DNA from: Dysidea avara
Lineage: Eukaryota; Porifera; Demospongiae; Dictyoceratida; Dysideidae
Assembly (NCBI RefSeq): GCF_963678975.1
Contig: NC_089274.1
Location: 21,103,133 to 21,167,132 of the forward strand
Length of the DNA: 64,000 nt
Reading direction: 5' to 3'
Under the pieces are notes generated by a model. That model did no database searches and was not told where the DNA came from. It saw nothing but the letters and a program-made list of their open reading frames with translations. Below, piece after piece: positions 49,001 to 60,190 of the stretch (its first letter is position 1; each line of letters opens with the position of its first letter). Made by a program: the position numbers and the translations under genes.

Positions 49001-49511
49001 GTTATTTCAGGGCCTGTGACGTATACACATAAGTAAATCTACACATAAGTGACTAGCGAGCCCAACCCACCCTGACCTGCTACACTTACGATTTCACCCG
49101 GCATGCCAGCTCGAGACCTTCAGCGTATGGCAGTGACTTGTAGCTTATACAGGTCGTTATATATTAGCTAATAACTCGCACATACTCGAAGAACATGCCC
49201 CTACAACCCCTGCAAAATAATTACATAAATACGCCCTAAGTGTTCGAATTAGCCGAACAAAGTTTTAATGTTGTAAGGTCACGTGCTCGTTCTTTCTCAC
49301 GTTGGAGCAGGGAGTATCCACGAGGTATCCTTCTTGATCTTGTACTTGTGTAGTGTTGTGTTCGATGGTAGTATGTGTAGCAGTAAATATAGTCTTGTCT
49401 TTTGATAATGGTTAAGTTTGGTCATGTTAATGTCGCATGTATGGTAAATAATGATGGTTTATTTCTCCACCCTATGTTATTAAATGATCAGTGAACGACT
49501 AAGATAACACT
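49001..49511. promoter_or_regulatory. Head-to-head promoter region of formin and RPL38
   Basis: The two start codons face away from each other across 511 bp. No TATA box was evident. Pyrimidine tracts TTCTTTCTCAC (about 49290-49300) and TTTCTCCACCCT (about 49462-49473) could be the 5'TOP start of the ribosomal protein mRNA; which one, if either, cannot be decided here. Confidence 0.45.
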
Positions 49512-49937
49512 ATGGTAAGTGTGTGTGTGTGTATGCCTTCTGTTGTGTGTGTCCACAACGTTACTGGCTTATTCGTTAGCTACTCATGGCCTAATCCGTT
49601 TATTCTAATTATAGCCCAAGAAGATTGCAGAAATAAAGGACTTCTTGCACACGGCGAGGAGAAAAGATGCGAAATGTAAGTGCTACTGTACTAGTTCATG
49701 GCACACTAACTGATCTGTTGTGTAGCTGTAAAGATCATGAGAACACGAGACAAGGTCAAGTTTAAGGTACGGTGCTCCAAGTACCTCTACACTCTCGTTG
49801 TGACCGAGTTCGAAAAAGCTGATAAGTTGAGACAATCACTACCACCAGGTAACCATAGCACTCTAGTTTCCATTCCTTACTGGTCTTTATTGACAGGTTT
49901 ACAACTTAAGGAACTTGGCAAGCAAAAGAAAAGTTGA
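49512..49937 (+). CDS. RPL38: Large-subunit ribosomal protein eL38
   Basis: Four coding exons: 49512-49514 (the ATG alone), 49615-49675, 49726-49848, 49897-49937. They make 75 aa. The protein begins [20 protein letters not shown], continues [16 protein letters not shown], and has QSLPPG near the end; this matches eL38 along its full length with a few extra C-terminal lysines. Introns are 100, 50 and 48 bp. An initiator codon isolated by an intron is a common layout for ribosomal protein genes. It is a structural protein of the 60S ribosome, in the cytoplasm. Confidence 0.97.
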
Positions 49938-50223
49938 CGCTTTTGTACCATACAATTTTAAATAACATAGAAGAGCTCAATGAATATAGTGGTCCAGTGG
50001 TAGTACCATAAACATCTGGGAGGTACCCTGCTCTGGAAAGGTGCTGTGTTTGCAGCTTTTATATGTGGGTTTGTTATTTGGTTATCTCTGGTTGTATACG
50101 ATCACTGGACTGTACTATTGGACTCAGGTTTGTTTTTCTGTCTTAAGCACATATGGTGGTAGTCATTGCTACATTATGCAGGTAGATCTGTCTACTTTGC
50201 ACTGCCTGTGCATTTTAGCACAA

Positions 50224-50623
50224 TAAGCCTTTTCCATAATGACGTTAGAATAAAAAATGGTGACCTCTATTTGGGGGACTCTAATGTTTTCAAGTACAGG
50301 TGATATTGAGTAACAAATGAAGATAGATCATTTGTGTGATTCAGGAAGAAGATATCGAGCTGAAACTAACAGGTATGGGTATAACACAGCAGAATAAAAT
50401 AGTTTACGTGGGTTTTGAAAATTTTGGCTGGTTTCGAAGGTTGAGTAGAAATAACATTCCTTTATATACGTTGTAACCATACCTGGTAACTTCGCTTCAA
50501 TATCACCCTTTATTAACAACGAAATGGTTCATGAAAAACTTGCTGTCATAGGATGTAGTACTCAAAAATATAAGAGTACCCCAAATAGAAAACCAATGTG
50601 ACGTCATTATGGAAAAGGCTTAT
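50224..50623. mobile_element. 400-bp MITE with AAGCCTTTTCCATAATGACGT ends
   Basis: The left end ATAAGCCTTTTCCATAATG returns inverted at the right end (CATTATGGAAAAGGCTTAT). Similarity extends inward about 50 bp (CTATTTGGGG). TA next to each end fits a Tc1/mariner-like duplication. No coding frame. Confidence 0.7.
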
Positions 50624-51846
50624 GAGCAGGTAGCTATCATTTTCCAATCAATCTTGAAAGAGACAGCTGTTAACTACACCAATGTGTTAAATTGAGAAAA
50701 TACTCATCTGTTTTGCCAAGAGTTATTAACTCTTGGTTTTACAGTCTAACATTTCTTTCATGGCATGATTTCCAGAAAGCCATGCATGACTACTAATCTT
50801 ATCAAGGAGTATATATCATACAGTACATGTTTAGCTATATAATGCATCCTAATACAAGTATGTTTTCTGAGTCAGCGAAATTAAGTGACTGTCCTGCTAT
50901 TCCATCCATTGGTAGGTGTTACATACACCCTGTATAGCTGCAGTTGGGCAAATGCTGACATTATGGCATGGCTACACTGCTTTCTGTTGTGTATGTGGGG
51001 TGGTCAAACTACATAAGATTAGCATATTCTATATAACAAACAATAGTCAGTTGACCAATATTTGGTGGGAAAAGGGAAAAAAATGAGTCCACTAGTCCAG
51101 TCCAGTGATTGTATACAACCGTTATCTCTGGCTTCCTTGCTTGTTCCTTGACTGGCAACTCCAGCTGAAATCTGAACCCCAGCTATGTTTCCAGGAGTAC
51201 TTATCTCTTCATTGGAAAGCTCCAGATAGTGGCAAGGTGTCTTTCAAAGAAATTAGAAATACATATCATTTGTGGACGTTATCAAGTATTTGGGTTCCAT
51301 GGTTGTTATTGATAGTACAGTTAGTGTCAACAGGTGTCCATGCAGTCACTGTCTCTTGTTCTGCTCTTTGAAGATGTTGTGCTTGTTAACTATCAAATGG
51401 TGTTCTGTGTAGGATGGTCTGTTCTATGGTTCACATCACAGTAGAGATGTTATCACACATGGTGTGCATCACCCAATCATTCTCTGGACTAGCACTGTCA
51501 CTCTTCAAACACCATTAGGCCTAGGAATGGATATGATTCCTACAGTTGCCCCATTACTAGGCTGCATAGCAAGTCTGTACTTACATGGGCCAGGCTTGCA
51601 CAAGGAGAAGTGGATTGGGTATGAAAATGAAGTTCCACTTGTGTAAACATTCTTGTACGCTCTTTTCTGTATATCTTTAAAAACCAGTGGGGAGTTGCCA
51701 TAAAAGCCCAAGTTAGATATTGATGATTACTATCAATTTTACACATAAAAAGGCAAAGCCTGTAGAAGGTGTCCTAGTGATGTCTAAATATTTCATGGAA
51801 ATCAAAGTTGCACGTGACATGCGCTTATTCATGGTCAAAGCGGCGC

Positions 51847-51877
51847 CACGTGCCGTTTGAAGTAGCAGCATATAAAA
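51847..51877 (+). promoter_or_regulatory. E-box and TATA box of the PLP/M6-like gene
   Basis: CACGTG at 51847-51852 and TATAAAA at 51871-51877, 61 bp before the ATG at 51938. A start near 51903 would leave a 5' UTR of about 35 nt. Confidence 0.5.
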
Positions 51878-51937
51878 CGAGCAAGACGCTAGTGTAAACG
51901 TATACGAGATCATTTAAACAAGTAAGCATACCTTAAG

Positions 51938-54900
51938 ATGGGTGAGCTGTATTAATGGTTGATGGGTGCTGGTTTATCGCTCTGCTGCAGGTTACTGGTG
52001 TAGAGGCTGTTGTACAGGGTTCTGGGGTAGCGTACCATACGCCACGCTACTAGCAATCACTGTGACCGTACTAGGACTAATCGGGCATGTTGCGTCTGTG
52101 TTACACGGGACGATCACGATAAGCCGTGTATACCCCTTCGAGAATGTGTGAGTGCACAGTTTAAGTAGCTATATAGTACGTGCTATATGTAGCTATATAT
52201 TGTACATGTGTAGCTGCCAGCGTGAATGCATTGACTGTATATGACCATTGTTAGCTAGTGTGGACTTGTATTGATGTTAGCTATTCCTTAACAACATGTT
52301 GTAGTTGATGGGTAGCTATAGCTAATCCTTGATCAGGACTGTCCTCAGGGGTGTAAAGGATTTATGTTTATAGTGAGAGGTGTCTTGATACTAGGACTGT
52401 AAATGTACTGTACACAAATGGGACCATGAACAAGTACAGTGTCCTGGCAGTCAAGGTGTCCCTATTGTATGTCCTGATCTCAGGGATTTAAAATGTGTAC
52501 ACTGTGTAATGTACAATTGGACAGGTGTTGTGATTGATGGGAAAGCCAAGGATCTAGCTGTAATTCATTGTTATAGCCAGGTGTCCTGCACTTGTCACAT
52601 TTCCCTTTTGTTTAGTTGTACATGTTGTTCTAGTTACCAAGTGCTATTCATTGTTCTAATTAATACTGGTATGAAATTATTAGTATTTTATAATCACAGT
52701 AATTATATAGTGATTAGTGGTATGTGCTCCTACTGCTATAACAGGGATAACCTGTTCATCCCGTTTGTTGGTGCCCTGTCTGGTTTGACCACATTGCCGA
52801 TGGTGATGTCATTTATCCTGGCGCTACTCAGTACAGGGTACTCTCGTAATATCATCTACTTCTATCATTTCGAAAAGTGTATCGGAGCAACGTTTACTAT
52901 TTTGGTGAGTATTAGCTAGTGGGTCATAAAACTTTGTTAGTTTCTCATCTACCAATATGCAAACTTCATAGTAGGACAAAAAATTTGAGACAAATTAAAT
53001 GAATTTTTTTTTTAACTGCTCTAGCTAAATTGACTCAGACGATTAAGTCTGCTCACCATTGGTATAGATTTTTCAGGTTTAGGTTTGACTGAAAAGATTT
53101 GAATTCCTGCTTTAATAGGCATGGCCTTCTCATAGCTCTCTTGTAGGATAGGAAATGTTGTCACATTCATTTTCCAGTGGTTGAGAAATATTGTTGATGT
53201 GGTACAAGCACATAAACAACAATGCCAGGGTTGAGAAACTATATAGATAATTTAATTTATGTGGTCCTTTACTAGCAAATGTCAACAAATATAATTCATC
53301 CATTGTAGACCATCACTATGACGTTTGTGTTCACCCTAATATGGCTGTTGTATGGATTTCTGTTGACGGCAGTTGTCATGGTAGCCATTGGGCTCCAAAT
53401 TGCTTGTGATGAACTAGAAGCCATAGCAGGACCACAAGGATTGGATGATCCTAACTTGTGCCTACCCCTAGCTACTGGACTGAGTGAGTTGTACATGAGG
53501 GCCCTACCATATAACAGGTTACCTTCAAAGGAGTTTAATTTTTGAATTATTCAAAGAACACAGCTTCTACGAAAATTTATCTCTTTGAATATAAAGCTGT
53601 GCATGCCTAGTGCTAGGTCAGACAAATTCTGTCTACTAACAGAAACTCTCATACCTAGCCAACAACTTTACTTTCTTTAATTATGCTGCAACCGGCACCC
53701 ATGCCCCTGGCAAATCAATTGCGAAGATAACACTGATTGGTAACACTGATTGGCAAAACCAACTTTCCTCTCCATATTTCTTTATAAATACAACAACCCT
53801 TAATGACTGTCTCAATTCCATTGTATTATACCACTACACATTTACTTAATTTAACGCATGCACTTACAAAATTGTTTTAGTGGCGCTACACACATTCAAA
53901 AATTTAACCTTTGAAAGTTATTTTAGCAGCTGCTCTTCAAAATTTCTCCTTTGAAATTAACTCGTTATACAGTACCTGTAAATTAGCCTTCATATTTGTA
54001 GGGCAAAAGACCGCCAGCTTAATTACACATTGTGATTTGTAGCTGTTCTTACTTGCAGCACAGTTACAAAAATATAGAAGGGTCATCCTTAACTTTCAGT
54101 TTTTATGCAAAGAGTACTCTCCGTCCCCCAACCTCAGCATACTGTTTGGCTGAAAACAATGGATACATACAGTTATTCTAGAAAACAGCCTCTCACAAAT
54201 ACAGGAGTTAGGACAAGAAAAATACACTTAGTCAGAGCCCTCATGAGAACTCCATGGAGCTATTTGTGCACTTAGTATAATATTATAGCTGCCAAAATGT
54301 AAAATTGCAGATCAACTATTCTTGTATGGCAGTCTTAGTCTGTACGTATGGTTTTTTAGTTTGGTGTTAACCAAGGAAAGGATGGGAATGCCAATAGAGT
54401 GGAATGAAATCATTAATATCGTGCATTACTCCAGCTTGTTTCAGTACTTTTTATCGATGTGCTATGGTCCCTACTCTAGTTGAAAATTCCAATTTTTTGT
54501 GTACTTGTAACTAGTGTTGGCGATATACTGGTAATACTGTTTATCGTGATAAATTAACACAACTGGTTATCATACTGTGACAGCCTTTGATAACCAATAT
54601 ATCGAAGTACTGGTATATCGATGAATACCAGTATAGGATTGCTTTTAACCCAGCCTTTAGTGTTTAATTGCCCAATTTGTTGATGGTATAGAAGACACAC
54701 CCTAAACAAAAACTTGATGTTGTCACGTTACAACAATGCCTACTTGTACTGAACTATATATTTGGGATGCATACTGCTTCATATTAGGCCCAAAAATGAT
54801 GCAATAGTTACAGTAACAAGCTAACTATATAATTGATGTATTCCTGTTACTAATACCTTGTATTCAAATTTCAATACCGCCAAGCACTTAACCACTTGTA

Positions 54901-55986
54901 ACATTTAAAAATTCAGACTTTTGATTTCACAATAATTTTTAAAAAGGCCCAATTATCTACACATGAAAATTGAAATTTCTTTTTAGTAGTAGGTATGTTA
55001 GTAGCATAGCTTTTGACAGAGAAACTGTTACAATGAAAAATTCTGTGCCTCAAAGTGATAAGGTTTCCTCTGCCACTAATCTTTCTGCTAATGGTTCATC
55101 TTGTACAGCAAATCAAATTCAACACTAATGATATTACTAGAGTGTACATTCTGTTGACAGTGTCCTGTTACAACACATTCTGTTCCAACATGTAGTACAC
55201 TAATGAGATGAACAAGCTGTACTAGTTCATACACTTGCACTAATACTAGTTGCTGGACAGCAAGTAGACCTTCTGTCAGCCACCCTAATGCAACACACCA
55301 ATCACCAGATGCCATTTCTGGTTGTGTGATTACACATCTTGTGACCTACTTGGCTCCCTCTGTTCATCAATTTAAACAGTGAAACCTTTCTTAGCAAAAA
55401 AAAAAAAAGAAGGATTTTGGCATCAATATGTCTATCACCTCTACCTCTTCTTGATCCCAGTGTGTCCACTGTATAGTAGTCATATTATTGTTTGCTACAG
55501 ATGGTACTGGCATTGTTGGTGAGGATGTGTGTGGGGACAGTGGACTACAGGACTTGTGTGATGATGTAAGTGACCACACCTCCTGTATATATTATGACAT
55601 CCTCCCCCTAGGGCAAACTAGCTGGAGATGGATTTGCCACCTCATTAGGATTTATAGTAGTTGTGGTGACAGGACAGGTATGTTGTTTAAACAGTGTTAG
55701 AAATAATAGTAGTTTTTTGTTGGTTAATTATTATCTTAACCACTGAAAACATGCAGCAATTGCAAATTTGTTTGGTTAGAAAATGCAGTTTTTTTTTAAC
55801 ACAGGTGTTACATGTACTAGACTTGTAGCAGATTATTATTACTCATTACAGCTGCTGGTATTGATGATCCAGGCTGGTAATTGTGTGTACACTAAGCTGG
55901 CTGACAAAAGATCTTATCATGCTGAAGAAGTAATGGACATTGAATTGAAGTATACCAACCAGGCTTATGACATAACTGACGTATAA
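51938..55986 (+). CDS. PLP/DM20/M6-like proteolipid, four-span membrane protein
   Basis: Exons: 51938-51941, 51991-52147, 52745-52904, 53309-53483, 55501-55565, 55612-55677, 55852-55986 (phases 1,2,0,1,0,0); 253 aa. It starts MGYWCRGCCTGFWGSVPYAT, matching the Met-Gly, CxxC and PYAS/PFAS start of vertebrate PLP and M6, where these cysteines are palmitoylated. Four hydrophobic segments follow: LLAITVTVLGLIGHV, the GALSGLTTLPMVMSFILALL exon, the MTFVFTLIWLLYGFLLTAVV exon, and GFIVVVVTGQLLVLMI. The large loop before the last span has four cysteines (ACDE, NLCL, DVCG, DLCD), as in the family's second extracellular loop. The acidic C-terminus is cytosolic. Length is normal for the family. A split ATGG first exon is, as I recall, shared with vertebrate PLP genes. 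The role is membrane organisation; no enzyme activity is expected. Overall identity is low, so orthology is less sure than family membership. Confidence 0.75.
54418..54508. mobile_element. Single arm of the 17883-type fold-back element
   Basis: GCATTACTCCAGCTTGTTTC through TGTGTACTTG matches the right arm at about 18098-18183 almost base for base. The other arm is missing. It lies in an intron of the PLP/M6-like gene. Confidence 0.75.
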
Positions 55987-56018
55987 CAAAATATAAAAAC
56001 TCTTTACAATAATTATAT

Positions 56019-56024
56019 AATAAA
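56019..56024 (+). terminator. AATAAA poly(A) signal of the PLP/M6-like gene
   Basis: Canonical hexamer 33 bp after the TAA stop. Cleavage 10-30 nt later would place the 3' end at about 56035-56055, overlapping the stop codon of DXO on the other strand. Confidence 0.7.
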
Positions 56025-56047
56025 CTAGTTCATGTATTAAGTGTTGT

Positions 56048-59000
56048 TTAACAATCAGGTGGGGTCTCTTTGTTAAGATACCAGTCTGGGAGTATTGTGT
56101 GTTCATCTGTGATGTCTGTTAACTTCTCTGCAGTGATTTGATTTAACGGAGGGGTGAACTGAATGAGGTAGATGACCCTGTATGGTGGATCACATGAGCT
56201 GCAGTATATGACCAGCCACACCCACCTGGAGTTATCCTGCAACACGACGCTGGTCTTGAGCCATGTTAGGAACTTGTCGAAGAAGTTAAGACAAATGGCA
56301 GGATCCCAGAGACCTTGCTGCATCTGTGAGGGACACAACGTGCTACCTGAAATTGTGAAAGAAGTGACTTCTTCATTAATTGAAAATGCACATTAGATTT
56401 CAGTTGTTAAAACTCCTCTGGGAACCATCTAGTACTCATGCTGAAAATACCATATCTATTAAGGTTGCTAGTACTTTACGGTAACATTTTACTATGACTT
56501 TAGGTACTCTAATAGAACATTCAAATACCTTAATTGAGCATTCACTATTTGGCATTGTGACTGGTGGCTCCAGATATGGAACCATTTACTATTATATATG
56601 AAGAGAACTACCGTCTGGATAAAAAAAAGTTCAGCTCCATCACAAGTCACCCTGTGAACAAGTCAGCCTTTTAGAACGTTTACTTAACTACATGATATTA
56701 TATAGTTGCAAAATAGTTCAAATAGACACATAGTCATATTTGAGGAACTAATTTTTTTCACTGCTAAATTCACTCTGTCAAATCATGCTATACAAGCTTC
56801 ACTGTATACTAAACTATTTAGTAATCACCATACACTAAGGTTTTTGTTAAATACAAAGTAAAACAACAAAACCGTAAAAACAGCTTAAATAAGCAGTCAA
56901 TTACAAAGAAAGTTGCTACAGGTAAGCATAGAATTATTCTAAACAGTGTCCTAACTGTTTTCTCAGTATGGAAAATTTATCATCACACTAGCACCTATAA
57001 ATTTGTATTTTACTAGTTGACAATACCACAGCTCCAAAAAAACTTCATGCTCTTCAGGTATACATAGCCACATCACAGTATTAACACAACCACAAGTTCT
57101 GTGGTTACAGAGTTTGCAAACCACCGTAATTTCATTGTAATAAATTTCGTATGCAAAAATTATAGAAAAACATTTTTTTCTATTTTTTTGCAAAACACAA
57201 ACAATTTCAGCGTACCTGGTTTACAAATAAAGATTACAGTAACAAGAAATAGTATAATTAAGAGGAGTAGAGAGGATCAAAGTAGTAGAACTCAATCAGA
57301 AAACATTTCAAACAACATAGGCTTATTGGTACACAAACCCATGGTCAATAGGCAGTACAGCACACAGTATTGAAGTACAGAAAGCCAATGGGCAAATAGA
57401 ACACAACAATTATAAATGTACTTTGCAGTTATAAACTGTACACTGTGAAGAAAACTGTACACTGTGAAGAAATTGAGGCAAATAGGTTTGAATCTTTGTG
57501 CAAAGGATAGCAGCAATATGGCTTTCTTGAAAGCTACTGTGTAGTAGTATGTAATAGCCATGCTTTTTAAACAATAAATAATGTACCTACGCAACACCTA
57601 ACTCACATCCACCTCTCGTGGTATTTCAATAGTCTTGAAGTGTTCCAGACTAGTAACATTTCCATCATCGTCACGGAAACCACATACAATCTTAGGAACA
57701 CCAACAAGAAATGATTGTGCCCACCACTTGAGTAGTTTAAACCTATAACACCATTTAGCACGCTTTAATTGTAACATTGTTTATAACAACTTTTGAATAG
57801 TATTATCAATAGCCTATAGATTATTTAGCCTTCCTTTTGATTCTCATTAATTACTATTGTATAGAGAATACACGAAAACATGTAGTGCTGTTGTATAATA
57901 CTTATGTATGTGTTATTGGTAAATTTCCTCCCTCAAAATTCGCAGGTTGATCAAATGGCATTGTTTAAATAGTAATGTATCCTGAAGAAGCAAAAAAAAA
58001 TCCCCCCTCAAAATTTTGGATGGATATTCCCCCTCAAAAAAAAACCACTATACAGTATCCATGGTATCAGGCAATGATAAAAGTACTCAGAAAAGTGTGA
58101 ACAAAGATCATTCATCACTCAAATACTCTAATAGAACATACAATCAAACTGAACTTTCAGATGTATTGTAACCCTGATTACTGAAAAGAGAAGTGAACCA
58201 TATAGTTGGGTACTGCATTGGTTGAGAAGCAAGTTATGCTTTCTCTGCTTAGATCGGCCATAATGTGTCAGCATGGATTCACGTTCCACCTACCATGCTC
58301 CCATCACCAATGATGCTACTGACCTGGCCTGCTCTGGGAGCTTGTAATAATTCACTGTATTATAATTTTCAGATCAAATATGCATTCATGTGTTAACTAG
58401 TCGATAAAAAAAAAATATTTCAAATCAATGAGGGTACATGCTAGTAAGGGTCTACTGTACAAGTACAAGAACCATTGATTAAGGTAAAGTAGGTGTACAC
58501 AAGAGTTCGTGATATTAAAATATACAGCCAGGAACATCACTGAGTCAAATAACACCTCTAGCCTTCACAGAATAAAGGCTTGACCTAAGCAACAACCAAC
58601 AGTTCTCTGTAACCAGTAGTAGCCAGTAGAAGTGCTATTTGATCTTGACTCAGTGATGTCTTATCTTGAAACTTTTTAATTTTATGAACTCTTGGTATTA
58701 GCCAGGTTAGGGGTGTTGATAAAGTTTATTGAATTAGACATACAAGGTTCAACTAAGAGTGTACTCACTTTTTAAAAGAATACTTGTTTCTGTCTGTGAA
58801 TATAAAGCGACTTGTCTTTAACTCAATGTAGTTACGAGGGGATTGCTCCTTGCTGCCCTATGGAAAGAGGAGGAGCTCATATGCTGCTATACCACATGAT
58901 GCCATCTCACATGATCACAACAGTCAACCTCTGCTCCCATGACAATAGAGTGAGTATTAATACGTGTCCTAGCAACTGTGACAAACTCTAGATTAGGGTT

Positions 59001-60190
59001 CACCGGATCACCTGATCCACTGCTACTATCTCTGATGGTTGCTGGGGCAGCTAGTGATGTAATACAACATAATGTCATTGCTTTTGCATGCAAGAAAAAG
59101 AAAAGCAGCATTAGCAAAAAAGGCTGTTTTCAGCTGTCAACTGCTACATAAGCAGGAGTAACGAGAGTAAAGTTTCTTGGTCAAGAAACAAGTTGCATCT
59201 ACTGGACATTAAACCTGGGACTTCATATAGCTAACCACTGAGAGATCTACTGACAGTACTACAAACATACTTGAAGTTGTCATGTAATCCTCAAACTTGT
59301 GACCCCAGTAAGTCATCAGCTTGTCTCGCTGTGTCTCGTTGAGGTATCTCAGTCGCTCCTGCTCTGTCTGGAGCTGTTTGAGGTAAATTGTCCCATTATA
59401 TTTGGTGGCTACAAACGCCCAGGCCTCATTACGATTGAAAGGAGTGATCATAATCTTTGTGAGTAGTCCTCTCCATGTGATGAAGTCTGTGAGGATGTTG
59501 TCTGGCCTAGGGAGAATATGCACAAGTATTTGAGCACTACTTCCAATTCTTGATGAGAGCTACACATGCCATGTACATTATAAATCCAACTACTTGTTTA
59601 CTTTCCAAAGCCTAACGCTGGAGGAAAGGTAGGATTTTCTTGTCTTCCCAACCATACAAAATTACATGCTTGTAACTGATTCTGCACACCAGCTAGTAAC
59701 TCATACTTTCTACTGTAGCAACAGCAACAACCACACTACATGCACACCCACTAGCTACATACCGTTCAGACTTGTGCTGCTGAGCAGGAAGGTGATTGGT
59801 AGCTCCTTTACCGTTATTAGGTGTAGTTGCAGTTTGTGGTCGGAAACACTGCGAGTTGTGGGTTATCCATTCTAGCAGTAGTTTAACCCCTTCTGCACGA
59901 CTGTCCTTCTTTCCAACATAACTATCGAACCCCGCTGAGAGCGGCAAATTGAGCTTCTTTGGTGCACTATAGAATTTTAGCTGGCTCTTACTCCTCAACA
60001 TTTTACGATCACTATTTACGGAGAAGTGGCCAATCTCCACGGGTTGCCTATAGCTAGGAAACGGCTGGTTAAAATCCTCCAGTCTTTCCAAGGAGAAATA
60101 GAACATTTGAGAGGCGGCGCCTTCATCGCGCTTGTGACTACTACTAGGTAGCTCATCCACCTTCAATCGCTTCGCGGCTGGAACATCCAT
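56048..60190 (-). CDS. DXO: DXO/Dom3Z/Rai1-family decapping exoribonuclease
   Basis: Six exons: 60190-59763, 59506-59271, 59050-58911, 58857-58769, 57742-57607, 56323-56048 (phases 2,1,0,2,0); 434 aa, slightly longer than the human enzyme. Visible family motifs: FSLERLEDF and LNLPLSAGFDSYV near the N-terminus, TWRGLLTKIMITP, GHKFEDYM, GAEVDC (Glu262, Asp264), YIELKTS (Glu280, Lys282) and WWAQSFLVGVPKIVCGFRD (Gln307). The metal-binding and catalytic residues are all present, so it should remove incomplete or NAD caps from RNA and degrade 5' to 3'. An N-terminal AAKRLKVD patch looks like a nuclear localisation signal. A GTG precedes the chosen ATG in frame and was not used. Confidence 0.95.

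Larger units (their letters stand above)
49938..51937. other. Intergenic region RPL38 to PLP/M6-like gene
   Basis: 2 kb with no recognisable exon. It holds the TIR element at 50224-50623. The open frames at 51105-51371 and 51464-51646 show no family features. The last 100 bp hold the promoter elements of the PLP/M6-like gene. Confidence 0.5.

Noticed and set aside
51105-51646. Two short hydrophobic frames upstream of the PLP/M6-like gene
   Set aside because: No acceptor or donor links them in phase to the gene, and the TATA box with ATGG exon downstream accounts for its start.
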